NCBI RefSeq assembly: GCF_033568475.1
Contig: NC_133122.1
Coordinates: 184,965,449-185,029,448 of the forward strand
Origin: Henckelia pumila
Lineage: Eukaryota > Streptophyta > Magnoliopsida > Lamiales > Gesneriaceae
DNA: 64,000 bases
Direction: 5' to 3'
The notes under the pieces were generated by a model that was given only the letters and a program-made list of their open reading frames with translations, was not told the origin of the DNA and made no database searches. Within the stretch, counting starts at the first letter, position 1, and each line of letters starts with the position of its first letter. Positions 9,650 to 20,243 of this stretch are shown here, one piece after another. A program made the position numbers and the translations under genes.

Positions 9650-12600
9650 ATGGAGGAAGAATACTGGAAGTTGTTCGTGGAGGAAACCTCATGGTACAAT
9701 GACATCGTTTTGGGTTCAATGCTTCCGGAGAAGTGGTGCGCTGCACTCCCTCATTTCTACAGAGGGTGGCTACGGAACTACATTGGAGGCACTTTGCTTT
9801 ATTTCATCTCTGGAATTTTGTGGTGTTTCTATATCTACTACTTGAAGCGCAACGTTTTTGTTCCTAAAGGTATTTTTCAACTTTATCCAGGTTCTAATTT
9901 TCTTTTTTTTTTTTTTTCAATGTAATTTGTTTTTGTTATTAGTCTACCTTTCCTGAACATCAATCGTTTCTATTTTATAAAGTTGTTTTTTGATTTTGTG
10001 TTTAAAGCTTGTGCCTATTCTGTTCATTAATGTGGGCTTTCTTGCTCTGTTTTGCTCCTTTTTTTCCCCCCTTTTCTTGACGAGGCAGGTGGGTTGAGGG
10101 TGTTGTGTTCTTTGTTTAAATCTGCTGCAATATAGTTCTATTCGATTTCATTTTTGGTGCTTAATTTTGGATCTGACAAATAGCGTCAACTGTCATTTTT
10201 TATTCAATCTCCACGTCTAGATTGTGAGACCTGGCATATGGTTATTTGGATTTTTTGGTAGATTAATTTTTGTATCCACTGGGTTTAGTTATCTGTATCA
10301 TACATCTTGTTGAACTTTTTAATCAATTATTGAGATGTTTTATTTTTTAGCATAATCAATTATTGAGATGTTGATAAAGCTAAACCAGGATCATTCGCTG
10401 CATTTAAAAATTTTGGTGAACTAGCTAGTTTATCATGTGACATGAATAGTTTCTCTATTTATTGAAACTGTCCATTCTCCTGAAAGATGTGGACAGTATG
10501 TGCTCCTTTTCATTGTGTTTTCTTTTATGAAACATGTCCCGTGTTCCAGTTGGCTGTCCCAATTTTAAACATCGCGTAGCTGAAATTTATTATCAAGTAT
10601 ATCACTGGTAAATGTTGGAAATTTAAGGCTCTTCTCTTCATGTTTTATCTCAGAGGGCAGAAATGGCGATTTTCAGCAGTAAGATAGAGAGCCAAGTTCT
10701 TAAGGTTCTCCAAATTACTATGTGTCTAGCATGTCAATTGCTTCCACTTTCTTATGTACATAGAACTGAATTTAACTGTCTCATTCAAAGTTATGTTGTA
10801 ATTCACTGGCTATGTAAGATTAGTTATGAAAGTAGAAATCAAGGGGCGGATCTTATCTAGGTGAGTGTGATACACCTTTTGCATGTAAAATATTTTTGAG
10901 AGTTTATTTGAAGTTCTCCTAAGAATCCAGGTTTCACCCTGCAATCACATTAGATGGCTCTCTCCGTCCTTGTTATTTTGAAGTTAATTTAAGCCTGGTT
11001 CTCGAGGTTCTCTAATTACTATAATGTCAATCATATCAATTTCTTCCGCTTTCTTTATGTGCATATAATTAAATTTAACACTTCTCATACAAAGTCATAT
11101 TGGCTATGTAAGAAAACCTGTGAAACATAGAAAGCAAGGGGCAGTTCTTATCTGGGTCAGCACAATACACCTTTTGCTTGTAAAATAATTCAAAATTTTA
11201 TTTGATGCTTTTCTAAGAATCCATGTTTCTCCCTGCAATTACATTAGATCTCCCTTCCTTGTCTCCACACAATTTTTTTTGGAACCAATCTTGATGCTAG
11301 TATATAAATTCTTAATTTAACTCGGTGTGAGGAACACACGTTTGTGATAACCTGTTTGTTTACAGATGCCATTCCTTCGAGAAAGGCCATGCTTTTGCAG
11401 ATAGGAGTTGCCATGAAAGCCATGCCATGGTACTGTGCTCTTCCGACGATATCTGAATACATGATTGAACATGGATGGACAAAGTGTTATTCGAGGATAA
11501 GTGATGTTGGCTGGATTCCTTACCTTTGCTATACGATTATCTATCTAGTAATCGTGGAGTTTGGGATTTATTGGATGCACAGGGAGTTGCATGACATAAA
11601 ACCGCTCTATAAGTATCTTCATGCCACTCATCACATTTATAACAAACAAAATACACTTTCTCCATTTGCTGGTAAGTTCTTATTTATTTCATCTTTTACA
11701 TATCCTAGTATGCCTTTCAATGAAATACGGACACTCGACTTATGCAAAGATCATGTGTAATTTATTTCTTTGCAATTTTGATTAGAAGTTATTCCACTCC
11801 ATTTTTTGTCTTAGAGAAATTACACGAGCCCGCAAGTTTTGAAGATTGGCAAAGCTCCGTGTCAAAGCAACTAGCTTTTGATATTGGGAATAGACTTTGA
11901 GTCTTTGTTAACGTAAAAAACAGCTTAAGTTAAATTTATTCAAATTTTTTAAATTGTAACTTAACAATTTTTCCTCGGATCTCTACTGAACACGAGTACA
12001 TGAGTTATAACGAGGCAAAATTTTGGATGGAGTAGAGTTTGAGCCTTTGACAACATAAAACAGCTTAAGTTAAATTTATTCAAAATTTCTACATTTTCAC
12101 TTTACAATTGCCCCTCAGATCTCTGTTTGGACATGAGCACATGAGTTATAATGAGGTAAATTTAGGATTTGTGACCATTGTTTTCGCCTGGTATATTCAT
12201 AGATGGAACTGGATTTGAGTAAAGGATCTTAGATATAAACTAATGCAACAATGTGAAAACTTTGGAGCACATGGTGTAATGATTGAGACAACGTATGAAA
12301 GAGATTTGAAATGTACGCATGCCAAATGTATCTAAACAGATGTAATGAGTTCAGACTCTATACCTCAAATCCTTGTTCTTAACACACACTCATCAAATTT
12401 CGCATAAACAGCCTCCGTATGTATTTGCTGATTATATTTTCTTTGTGTTTCTCCTTTCAAAATTAACAATTATTCATTAATAGGATGCTTATTCTCACTT
12501 TATTCTGACTAGGTCTGGCTTTCCACCCACTCGATGGGATATTACAGGCAGTACCTCACGTCATAGCTCTCTTCTTAATACCAATGCATTTCACAACACA

Positions 12601-12805
12601 CATAGCACTTTTATTTATCGAGGCCATATGGACTGCAAATATTCACGACTGCATACACGGGAAATTATGGCCTGTGATGGGCGCAGGGTACCACACAATT
12701 CATCACACCACTTACCGCCACAATTATGGCCACTACACGATATGGATGGATTGGATGTTTGGAACTCTTCGCGATCCGATGGAAGATGAGGCCAAGAAAA
12801 TCTAA
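9650..12805 (+). CDS. STE1: Delta(7)-sterol C5(6)-desaturase, three exons
   Basis: This gene encodes the endoplasmic-reticulum enzyme that puts the C5 double bond into delta7-sterols on the way to brassinosteroids and membrane sterols (Arabidopsis STE1/DWF7). Exons are 9650-9869, 11366-11671 and 12513-12805, all with GT/AG borders and phases that join cleanly, giving 272 residues; the family is about 280. The N-terminal third has hydrophobic spans (around residues 44-62 and 122-142). The three di-iron histidine boxes are present: HRELH (145-149), HATHH (159-163) and HTIHH (236-240), with the conserved segments [25 protein letters not shown] and [13 protein letters not shown] around them. The start is the first ATG, followed by MEEEYW as in the family. 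No disabling change is seen, and the gene has no related neighbour, so it stands alone among mobile elements. Function is inferred from strong family similarity. Confidence 0.95.
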
Positions 12806-13734
12806 TATATGTGGTATCAGTCCTCTATGTACTTGTCTATTTGGTGCGTGCATCATTCGGTTGGCATGACGATGATTGTGCTATGCATGTAAATTTAGCA
12901 CTTGATAGATGTTCAGAATGGAGGGATTTTGATGTTCTTGAAATAAGTCAAAACGTTACCATCTATATATTCAATCTTTATCAGCTACAGGTCGAGCTTT
13001 TCATGCATTTTTTCCTGAAGATTGAGTTTTGAGCAATGCATATTTGTGATTTGTGGTCACCTTGTTGATGTGGATAGATAGTTGGTAGAGCAAAATGTAC
13101 TTGAAAAATACCTTCCAATTATAATTATATGAATCAACCATTGTTGGATTCCATGCTCTTTTCAGGGATTTAAAGCCGAAATTGCACCATTCATCGCCAT
13201 ATAGTGGTTATTTTCAGTAAATATGCCTAGTTTTGTTTGGACCCAAAATAAGGAAAAAATTACTGCAGGCATCAAAACACGTGAGAAGAATAGATAAAAA
13301 TATTTATAAATTGTATTTCATATTAATAGTATAATATTATTTTAATGCTGTGCATTGTCGTTTTACTACGAGAAATTGTTTTGGAAAAATATAGTAGTGT
13401 AAGCTTCTACTCAACTCTCCGCAAATGAGAAGATGGTGGTAGTTTAGTAAATCTGATTTGGGCTGCTTTTAAATATACATATATAATATAATCTTTACAA
13501 TATTATAATACATAAATCCCACAAAAAAATCATATTTGGTCATTTTAATGTATTTCTAAATTTTCTCATTATCATTCTTCTAATATGTTTAATTTAATAA
13601 TGGAGATCTAAAAAAATAAATTTCTTATTCAAATACTTTCCACATTTTGTTCCACTATCCTCATGATCCTAACCACTATCACATTATCCTAACATTTAAA
13701 CAAAAATTATAATTAAATTCAAGTTTGCCCATAA
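12806..13734. other. 3' flank of the desaturase, non-coding
   Basis: The first few hundred bases are presumably the desaturase 3' untranslated region and terminator. No other gene or clean repeat is seen, and the frames here are without recognisable content. Confidence 0.4.
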
Positions 13735-14373
13735 GAGCATGTACAAGGATGTGAGGAAGTTGGTGTGTTCAAGTTGACAACTTGATCGCATGATGATGTC
13801 AGCGTTGATAACATCATTGTGTGTTTCTACAATGGTGTGGTGATGTTGAAATATTAATTTTTTAATATATTAAATAATGTTTTTAAAACATAATAAAATA
13901 CACAAATTTATAACAAATCAAAAATAAACTTAATTAAATTTAAAATTACATTAAAAATGCACATAAATATAAAAAATAAAAAAATATTTTTTAAAACATA
14001 AAAAATAATTTTAAAAGCATGCATAATATTCCAAAATACAAAAACAAACATGAAAAAAATACACATGAATTAAACTTGACAAAAATAAATAAAAAAAATA
14101 TAGTCGTTGACCTTTTTAAATATTTTTATTAATTATTCTTAAATTTTTTGATTTTTTTTACAATTTATTTCACTTATTTTTAAAAAATAATGGTGGGCCC
14201 GCGTGAAAAAAATTTTAAAAAAAGGAGACAAACAATAGAGGTGTGCCCCGCGTAAAAAAAAAATAAAAAAAAAAAAGATGGGAAGGCTTGACCGCGCGGA
14301 GCCCCCCACATGACCGTACGTAGAAACTTCCGCGTGCGGTTTCCTCGCCCCTTGGAGGGGGTTGGAGATGCTC
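13735..14373. mobile_element. PIF/Harbinger-type MITE, 639 bp
   Basis: The element starts GAGCATGTACAAGG and ends with the inverse TTGGAGATGCTC, flanked by TAA on both sides (13732-13734, 14374-14376). These termini and the 3-bp duplication define the common GAGCATCTCCAA Tourist/Harbinger group. The right end is GC-rich and the interior AT-rich. Its first 170 bp or more matches, in reverse, the end of the Harbinger remnant at 38701-39225. Confidence 0.85.
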
Positions 14374-14730
14374 TAAAAGGGTAAATTTGAGAAAAATACT
14401 TCTGTCAATTTATACAATAGAATTAAGTCCCTAGATAATTTTTTTTTTAATCTAGTACCTGACGCAATCTAAAAATTATTTTAAACTCCCTCTACAAACT
14501 TTTTTTTACTTGTTTCTCTTTTCTAATTATTAAAAGTAATATTGGGGATAAAACTCAAATACGTCTTTAAAGTTTCCTAACTTTCCCAAAAATATACTAA
14601 TACTTTATTCGTTTCTAATTATGTTCCTTATTTAACAAATAGTTTCCTTAATATGTCCCTCAAACTAAAAATTGCCTATAATACCCTTATTCTAACAATT
14701 ATAATTAATATTTCCTTTGGGCTCAGAAAA
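14374..14730. other. AT-rich DNA left of the pararetrovirus primer site
   Basis: No gene is seen. It could be host DNA or a short part of the viral leader; the junction cannot be placed by eye. Confidence 0.3.
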
Positions 14731-14743
14731 TGGTATCAGAGCC
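14731..14743 (+). promoter_or_regulatory. Pararetrovirus minus-strand primer binding site
   Basis: TGGTATCAGAGCC is complementary to the 3' end of plant initiator methionine tRNA, the primer used by all caulimovirids. It lies 90 bp before the first viral ORF. Confidence 0.85.
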
Positions 14744-14820
14744 TAGGTAATTTTATTCAGACTTTATATTATTCATTAAATCATATTTTTCTTTGTTGAG
14801 GAAGAGATTTTCAACAAACC

Positions 14821-14973
14821 ATGGATTCAAACGAGAGTTTGAATCAGAAGGATTTTATTTATATGAAATCCCATAAACAAGTGAATCTATTTAAAATAGA
14901 TTCTTTACAACAGAACTTAAAGAGACTTAGGTCTTTTATACTCTCTGAAGAGATTAAGAAATATGATTTCTAA
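14821..14973 (+). CDS. Small first viral ORF, 50 residues
   Basis: An ATG in good context opens a 50-codon lysine-rich frame ending TAA at 14971. I do not recognise a domain. It is followed in another frame by the coiled-coil ORF, so it is either a genuine short leader-proximal ORF or the front of that ORF separated by an old frameshift. Confidence 0.4.
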   Translation: MDSNESLNQKDFIYMKSHKQVNLFKIDSLQQNLKRLRSFILSEEIKKYDF

Positions 14974-14980
14974 TTTTTAA

Positions 14981-15334
14981 TTTCTAGATATCACACCAGA
15001 TTCCTCTAAACTCTCCGGAGATCTTAGAGAAATTCAAAAGACGGTACAATATTACAATAATCAGGGGTATGAAATACCTCGACAGATTGAAGAAATCCTT
15101 AAAAAACAAGAAGAAATTCTTGTAACTCTAAAGGATCTTCAAACTAAAATTATAAATCTAGAACATATTTTTGGTTCTAGAAAGGGAAATACAGGAGGAA
15201 GGTTACCACTCTCGTTTGGTACCGAACCTCTGTTACATCAGAAAGGTAAAACCAAAATGGTTCAAAAACCTTTAACTGATGATGAATTGATGATTAATCT
15301 TATAAAGACAGTATCAGAGAAAAACACTATCTGA
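14981..15334 (+). CDS. Small viral ORF with coiled coil, possible virion-associated protein
   Basis: This frame is open from 14981 to a TGA at 15332-15334 and has no ATG near its start, so its front is probably lost or shifted. A central heptad-like segment (IEEILKKQEEILVTLKDLQ) predicts a coiled coil, as in caulimovirid virion-associated proteins that trimerise or tetramerise. Its stop overlaps the coat protein ATG as TGATG, a typical termination-reinitiation arrangement. The function is inferred from position and coiled coil only. Confidence 0.5.
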   Translation, partial: FLDITPDSSKLSGDLREIQKTVQYYNNQGYEIPRQIEEILKKQEEILVTLKDLQTKIINLEHIFGSRKGNTGGRLPLSFGTEPLLHQKGKTKMVQKPLTDDELMINLIKTVSEKNTI

Positions 15335-16740
15335 TGACTACTTTAGAAAGATTAAATCTCGAGGATCTACAAGATCTTGCGGATTCTTTTTCGAATCTTA
15401 AAATAGTAGATCTAAAAATAAATTCTCCTGAGGGTGAACAACCCATAGAGAATCCCCCGAGATATGTGGTTAAAACAGAAGAACCACATAGTAAGTTCCA
15501 TGTTGGAGAAAATTCACATCCAGCAGGAACCAGATCAAGAAGGAGTAATATACCAATACATCAAACTCCTTATGGAAAAACCGTTTTAGACCCGATACAT
15601 CCTTATGAGGTTATGTTAAACCTGGATGTTCTGGACTTCAAAAGCAGAGAAGATCTCATAGATGATTGGACATCAGCCATGAGAATAGCAGCAGGAACTT
15701 TAGATCTCAATAAAGAAGGATTTATCAAACTTCTGGAAATGAGTCTAATGGGATCTGTCAAGATAGCTTGGGAAATGACCATGCTAGAAACCAAGAAATC
15801 AATCTTAGCAGGAGAATCACTTAGCGAGATTGGAGGAAGAATGGTCACCCTTTTTAAAGCACAATTCATAGGAGTAGACTATTTCAATAATCAAGATACA
15901 AAAAAAAAGAGAAGATATACTCAAGCTCTGTATAGCCTCGAGTTACATGATATCTGTTTAGTTGATGAATATATTATGTTATTCACCAAATACAGATGGA
16001 ATTCGTTAGTTGAAGAAAATGTAGCCATTCAATTATTTTTCGCAAAAATGCCAAGCCCCTGGAGAGAAATGCTGATAAAAGAATACGTTCTAGGTAATCT
16101 TGATACTTTGGCAAGACGCACCTCTTTTTTGAAAGTAAAATTGGCGGAATTGTGTCATATGGCAGCATTACAGAAGAACTACAAGAAAATAAGGGGTATT
16201 AACAAGCATACTCCTCTATGTTGTAGAGAAAATGATCTCCCTACGGTTATAGGGAATAAATCACAGGGATTTAAAAGGAAGAAATTCAGAAATAATTCCT
16301 ACAATAAAAGAATGAAAAGTTCTTGGAAACCAAGAACATTTTGGTCCAAACAAAAGGCCAGATCTTATAGATTAGGTAGAAGAAGTGGACCTACAAAAAC
16401 ATCCCCAAAAACAAACTCATCACAAGGCAGGAGAAGAACACCATCTAGAAGAACTTTCAGAAGAACTCATACGAGAGCAAGTGAAAGTTTCAAGGATTGC
16501 AACTGCTGGACATGTGGAGCAAGAGAACATATATCTACAAACTGTCCAAAAAACGAGAAAAAAGGAGTTAAACTCTTTGAAGCAACACCAGATATGGATG
16601 ATGCGGTATTCTTTCAAGATCTAGTCCAAGTATATCAATTTGAAGATATCCCCTCAGATGAAAGTATATACGAAGAAAAGATATTGTTTAGCCAAGATGA
16701 ATCTGAAGATGAATCAGAATCAGAATCAGAATCAGAATAA
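15334..16740 (+). CDS. Caulimovirid coat protein, 468 residues, intact frame
   Basis: This is the capsid protein, which packages the viral DNA/RNA. It begins at an ATG overlapping the stop of the previous ORF. The middle (about residues 120-280) is the capsid-core-like region; a basic stretch rich in K and R (about 310-385) precedes a zinc knuckle with pattern C-x2-C-x4-H-x4-C at residues 391-404, the hallmark of retroviral and pararetroviral nucleocapsid. The extreme C-terminus is an acidic run of alternating E and S residues coded by a GAATCA microsatellite (16709-16737); acidic ends are known in coat protein precursors of the family. No stop or frameshift is visible, so this is the best kept viral gene here. 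Confidence 0.85.
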   Translation: MTTLERLNLEDLQDLADSFSNLKIVDLKINSPEGEQPIENPPRYVVKTEEPHSKFHVGENSHPAGTRSRRSNIPIHQTPYGKTVLDPIHPYEVMLNLDVLDFKSREDLIDDWTSAMRIAAGTLDLNKEGFIKLLEMSLMGSVKIAWEMTMLETKKSILAGESLSEIGGRMVTLFKAQFIGVDYFNNQDTKKKRRYTQALYSLELHDICLVDEYIMLFTKYRWNSLVEENVAIQLFFAKMPSPWREMLIKEYVLGNLDTLARRTSFLKVKLAELCHMAALQKNYKKIRGINKHTPLCCRENDLPTVIGNKSQGFKRKKFRNNSYNKRMKSSWKPRTFWSKQKARSYRLGRRSGPTKTSPKTNSSQGRRRTPSRRTFRRTHTRASESFKDCNCWTCGAREHISTNCPKNEKKGVKLFEATPDMDDAVFFQDLVQVYQFEDIPSDESIYEEKILFSQDESEDESESESESE

Positions 16741-17945
16741 AGAAGAAGTGTTTCGACACGAAACACATGAGAGTTTGGCTGGATTTTTTTAGTCAAACCA
16801 CGATATCTCATAATATGGTCCAAATGATTATGACAGAAAATCCAACATTACAGAAGTACCAAGGATTTTCGGCAGGACAAGTAGAGAGGGTCTTAGGCAA
16901 CCTAGGGCTAAGACAAAGAAGACATCATTTGATTTACAAAGTATCCAAAAGGGAAATGGCAATTCCGATGGAGTTAACTAGTAATCAAATAGAGATGCAG
17001 TTAATTCCTTTTGAAGAAGTAAGAGAGGAATTGCAAAAGCTGAAAAGTGAGGTAGTAAGAACGATGTCTTGGATTCATATTGGAGCAATCCAAATAATGT
17101 TCAAGGCAACTTTTAAAGAAGGAATAGATTCACCCATAGATATCGTAGTATGTGATAAAAGAATGGGGAATATCCAAGATGTTGTTCTGGGTACGATCTC
17201 AGGAAATTTATGTGCAGGAAAAATTGTATGAGTTATTTATCCAAGAATAGCCTACAATTTAGCTGACAGAGACTTTAGTCGAGCCTTGAAGTTGCATCAA
17301 AACTTCAAGGAAAAAAGATTAATGAAGGAAGGTAATAGACCATATTCTATTACTTATCAAATTTCATATGCTCTTTCTAATACGCATCATTCTGAATTAT
17401 TTATTAGAAATGAGTTTATTGAAATTCCAGAAATCTTTGGAAAAGTTATTCAAGCAATATACCCGGAAAGAATCGAGTTTCCTTTAATTCAGGAAACAGA
17501 CATTCAAATACAAGATAAACCGGTTCTATACAGAGATCTAAAAATAGAACCCCGAAGGTTATCTTTCCAAGGTGACCGAATGACAAGTCGAAGGTGGGAA
17601 AAATCTCCTATTCAGGAAATTCCACCAGAAGAAAAGGAGTTTTCAATAATAGGAAAACTTAGATCTCCAGAAGGATGGAAAGAAGTCAAAATAGTATTCG
17701 AAATTACAAGTCACAGGAACCAATTTCCTTGTAACTCGATTTACTATTTAGAGCAGCAGGTAACAGGAACTTACCAAGGATTAATAAATATTGGAGAATT
17801 GGAAGTTCAAATCTGTGGAATTCCAGGAAAAGAAGTGGATCAGCTCATTCTTGGCCTAGAGTTTCTGGAGGACCATAAACCATGGAAACGCCTTGAAAAA
17901 GGAATAGAGTTTATGGCAAAAGAAAAGACTTGGAAGATTCAATAA
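16709..17945 (+). pseudogene. Caulimovirid movement protein (30K family), broken
   Basis: This ORF encodes the cell-to-cell movement protein that modifies plasmodesmata. The 30K core is clear, with the segment SWIHIGAIQIMFKATF near 17070-17117 and a downstream KRMGN region. An ATG at 16709 lies inside the coat protein 3' end in another frame and runs toward the core, so the two genes probably overlap by about 32 nt. Two breaks are seen: a frame change in a run of seven Ts at about 16784-16790, and an in-frame TGA at 17229-17231, after which the same frame continues to a TAA at 17943. The C-terminal third is long and lacks a recognised domain. Confidence 0.8.
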
Positions 17946-17957
17946 GAATTGTACGAG

Positions 17958-18224
17958 ATGGAAAACCAAGAGAATTGGATAAGGAACAATCCCTTAATCA
18001 GATTCGAAAACTCTGTTTACAAACAGAGGAAGAAGCAATTGTTAAAATTAGTAAGTCATGAACATGATTTACTAGAACGCATTGAAGAAGTGGAAATGAG
18101 TAACCATACTCTACCTTCTAAGGCCTTAGGAAAACTAGAGGTAAATAGTCTTAATCGGATTACTGAGTTACAACACAGTCTGTTAAAAATGGCGGGGCCA
18201 TTTAGTAATCCCTTTAAAAAATGA
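17958..18224 (+). CDS. Short viral ORF ahead of pol
   Basis: This frame opens at an ATG 13 nt after the movement protein stop and codes 88 residues, ending in a segment rich in N, P, F and K. Its TGA overlaps the next ATG as ATGA at 18221-18224, the reinitiation arrangement also used before the coat protein. It has coiled-coil-like leucine spacing but no known domain. It could be the real C-terminal part of the movement protein displaced by a frameshift, since another frame is also open over its first half. Confidence 0.45.
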   Translation: MENQENWIRNNPLIRFENSVYKQRKKQLLKLVSHEHDLLERIEEVEMSNHTLPSKALGKLEVNSLNRITELQHSLLKMAGPFSNPFKK

Positions 18225-18705
18225 CAACAAGTCATTTCTCCATATACATTCCAATTGGGATGTTGTATGAACAATATAAGGCTGAATATTTTGCAGCTTA
18301 TATTGACTCAGGAGCAGGAATTTGTACAGCAAAAATAGGAGTCTTCCCTGAAGAATGTGAAGAAGAATTGCCAAAAATTGCTGGACGAGATTTCTCTCGA
18401 AGAATTTTAATTCTTTGCAAAGGAATAAAACAAGCAGAGATCCTTATAGGAGGAGAAGGTCAAACACCTTGGTACAAGGTAAAGACACCACCAATCTATT
18501 TTCATGATACAGGAGCTGATATCCTGTTAGGAAATAACTTCTTACAAATGTTTAAGAAGTAGACACAAGACAATGAGTCAAGAAGACTTATGTTCACTAT
18601 AATTTGTGATCATAAAATTATCGTTCAACGACTCAATGTTGTTTTTTATCGACAAATACCGATAATATTTCGCAGCCAGCGTGGTGATAAAGGACAACTT
18701 TTTCA
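18221..18705 (+). pseudogene. Pararetrovirus aspartic protease, start of pol
   Basis: The ATG at 18221 overlaps the previous stop. The frame contains the retropepsin active-site motif as DSGAG (near 18307) and a later flap-to-hydrophobic region ending DTGADILLGNNF, characteristic of caulimovirid proteases that cut the coat and pol polyproteins. A TAG at 18560-18562 interrupts the frame, which then stays open to a TAA near 18703. The reverse transcriptase continues in a different frame from about 18712, so at least one stop and one frameshift separate the two domains here. Confidence 0.8.
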
Positions 18706-18711
18706 CTAAAA

Positions 18712-20243
18712 ATGAAAGATCCAAGAAGGTTTGGAGAAACCATGTTGAAAATAACAACAGAACAAGAACTCCAAATAGAGGATATGGAGCTTCTCAAAGT
18801 AACTCTAAATCACAGAGATATAGAGTTAGAAAATAAAGTATCCCTTGAAGATGTCAAAAAGAGGCTCAAAGAAAGTTACAACGAGCATCCTTCGGCATGG
18901 TGGGATAAAAATCAACTCAAAGTCAGTCTTACTCTAAAGGAAGGCAAAGAGTATGAATTCGTCAGATATAAGCCTATCCCAATGAACATAACAGATCAAA
19001 GGGATATGAGAATGATTATCAAGGAACATTTGGTCCGTGGTCTAATCAAAGAAGGAGTTTCACCATATAGCAGCCCAGGTTTTCTGGTCAGAAATCATGG
19101 TGAAATAAAAAGAGAAAAACCCAGGTTAGTTATTAACTATCAAGGTATTAATAAAATCCTGGAGTTTGATGGGTACTTCATACCCAGTAGAGAACATCTA
19201 ATTAGCTGTGTACGAAATGCTAGAGTGTTCTCAAAATTTGATTGTAAGTATGGATTTTACCAGATTCGAATGGAAGAAGGCAGTAAGAAATTCACAGCCT
19301 TCTCTACACCACAAGGACATTATATCTGGGAAGTTATGCCTATGGGATTGGCTAATGCACCCCAAATATTTCAAAGAAAGATGGATAATCTTTTTAAAGA
19401 TTATTTCAACTTCATGTTTGTTTATATTGATGATATTCTTATAGCATCAAAAAACATAGATGAACATATTAAACATTTAGAGATTTTTTCTAAAATTTGT
19501 ATACAAGAAGGACTGGTTTTATCTGAAAAGAAATTAGTCATAGCAACAAGGAAAATTGAATTCCTTGGAATTGAGATTGATGAAACTGGAATAATTCTGC
19601 AACCTCATATTGTGAAAAAGGTAAAGAATTTTTCAGATAAACTCAAAGATGTAAAACAACTCCAAAGTTTTCTAGGAGTTGTTAATTTTGCAGGGATATT
19701 CATAAACAATCTGGCAATGTATAGAAAGGTGTTTAATCCTTTGTTAAAAAAGGATGCAAGGTTTATATGGACCGATGAACATACTAAAGGGGTGAACCAA
19801 TTAAAAGAGATATGTAAGAATCTCCCAAAAATGGCTATACCCGTGGATGAAGATGATCTGGTGTTATTTACAGATGCCAGTGACGAATGGTGGGCAGCAG
19901 TTCTTACTAAGATCACTCCAGATGGAGAAATACCATGCAGATACTGTAGCGGTCTTTTTTCAGAATCTGAGGCTATCAGATGGCATATCAACGAAAAGGA
20001 ACTTTATGCAGTTAAAAGGGCTTTCGAAAAATGACCATTATTTTTACTTGCTAAAAAATTCACTTTGAAGGTTGATAACACTAAGATAAAAGCTTTCCTA
20101 AGGAATAAGATTGAATCTAAACCTAAGAAGGCTAGGTTATTAAGATGGCAAGCTTTATGTCAAAATTATATTTTTGATATTGTTATTATTAAATCTCATG
20201 AAATATTCTTGCAGATTTCTTAACAAGAGATGGAAGGCAGTGA
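18712..20243 (+). pseudogene. Pararetrovirus reverse transcriptase and RNase H
   Basis: This part of pol copies the pregenomic RNA into DNA. Reverse transcriptase motifs run in order: INYQGINKI, SKFDCKYGFYQIR, MPMGLANAPQIFQR and the catalytic YIDD at 19423-19434, followed by the thumb/connection FLGVVNF. RNase H starts with FTDASD near 19868, with the catalytic E in NEKEL. A TGA at 20032-20034 interrupts RNase H, and a frame change before 20220 separates the extreme C-terminus, which ends at about 20243, overlapping the ATG of the next ORF (20230) by 14 nt. Apart from these breaks the domains are well conserved, so integration is not extremely old. Confidence 0.9.

Noticed and set aside
10663-10860. 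ORF in the first desaturase intron
   Set aside because: It is within a 1.5-kb intron, AT-rich and without a domain; the exon series around it is complete.
12811-13032. ORF just after the desaturase
   Set aside because: It starts in the 3' flank of an ended gene, has no domain and no family resemblance.
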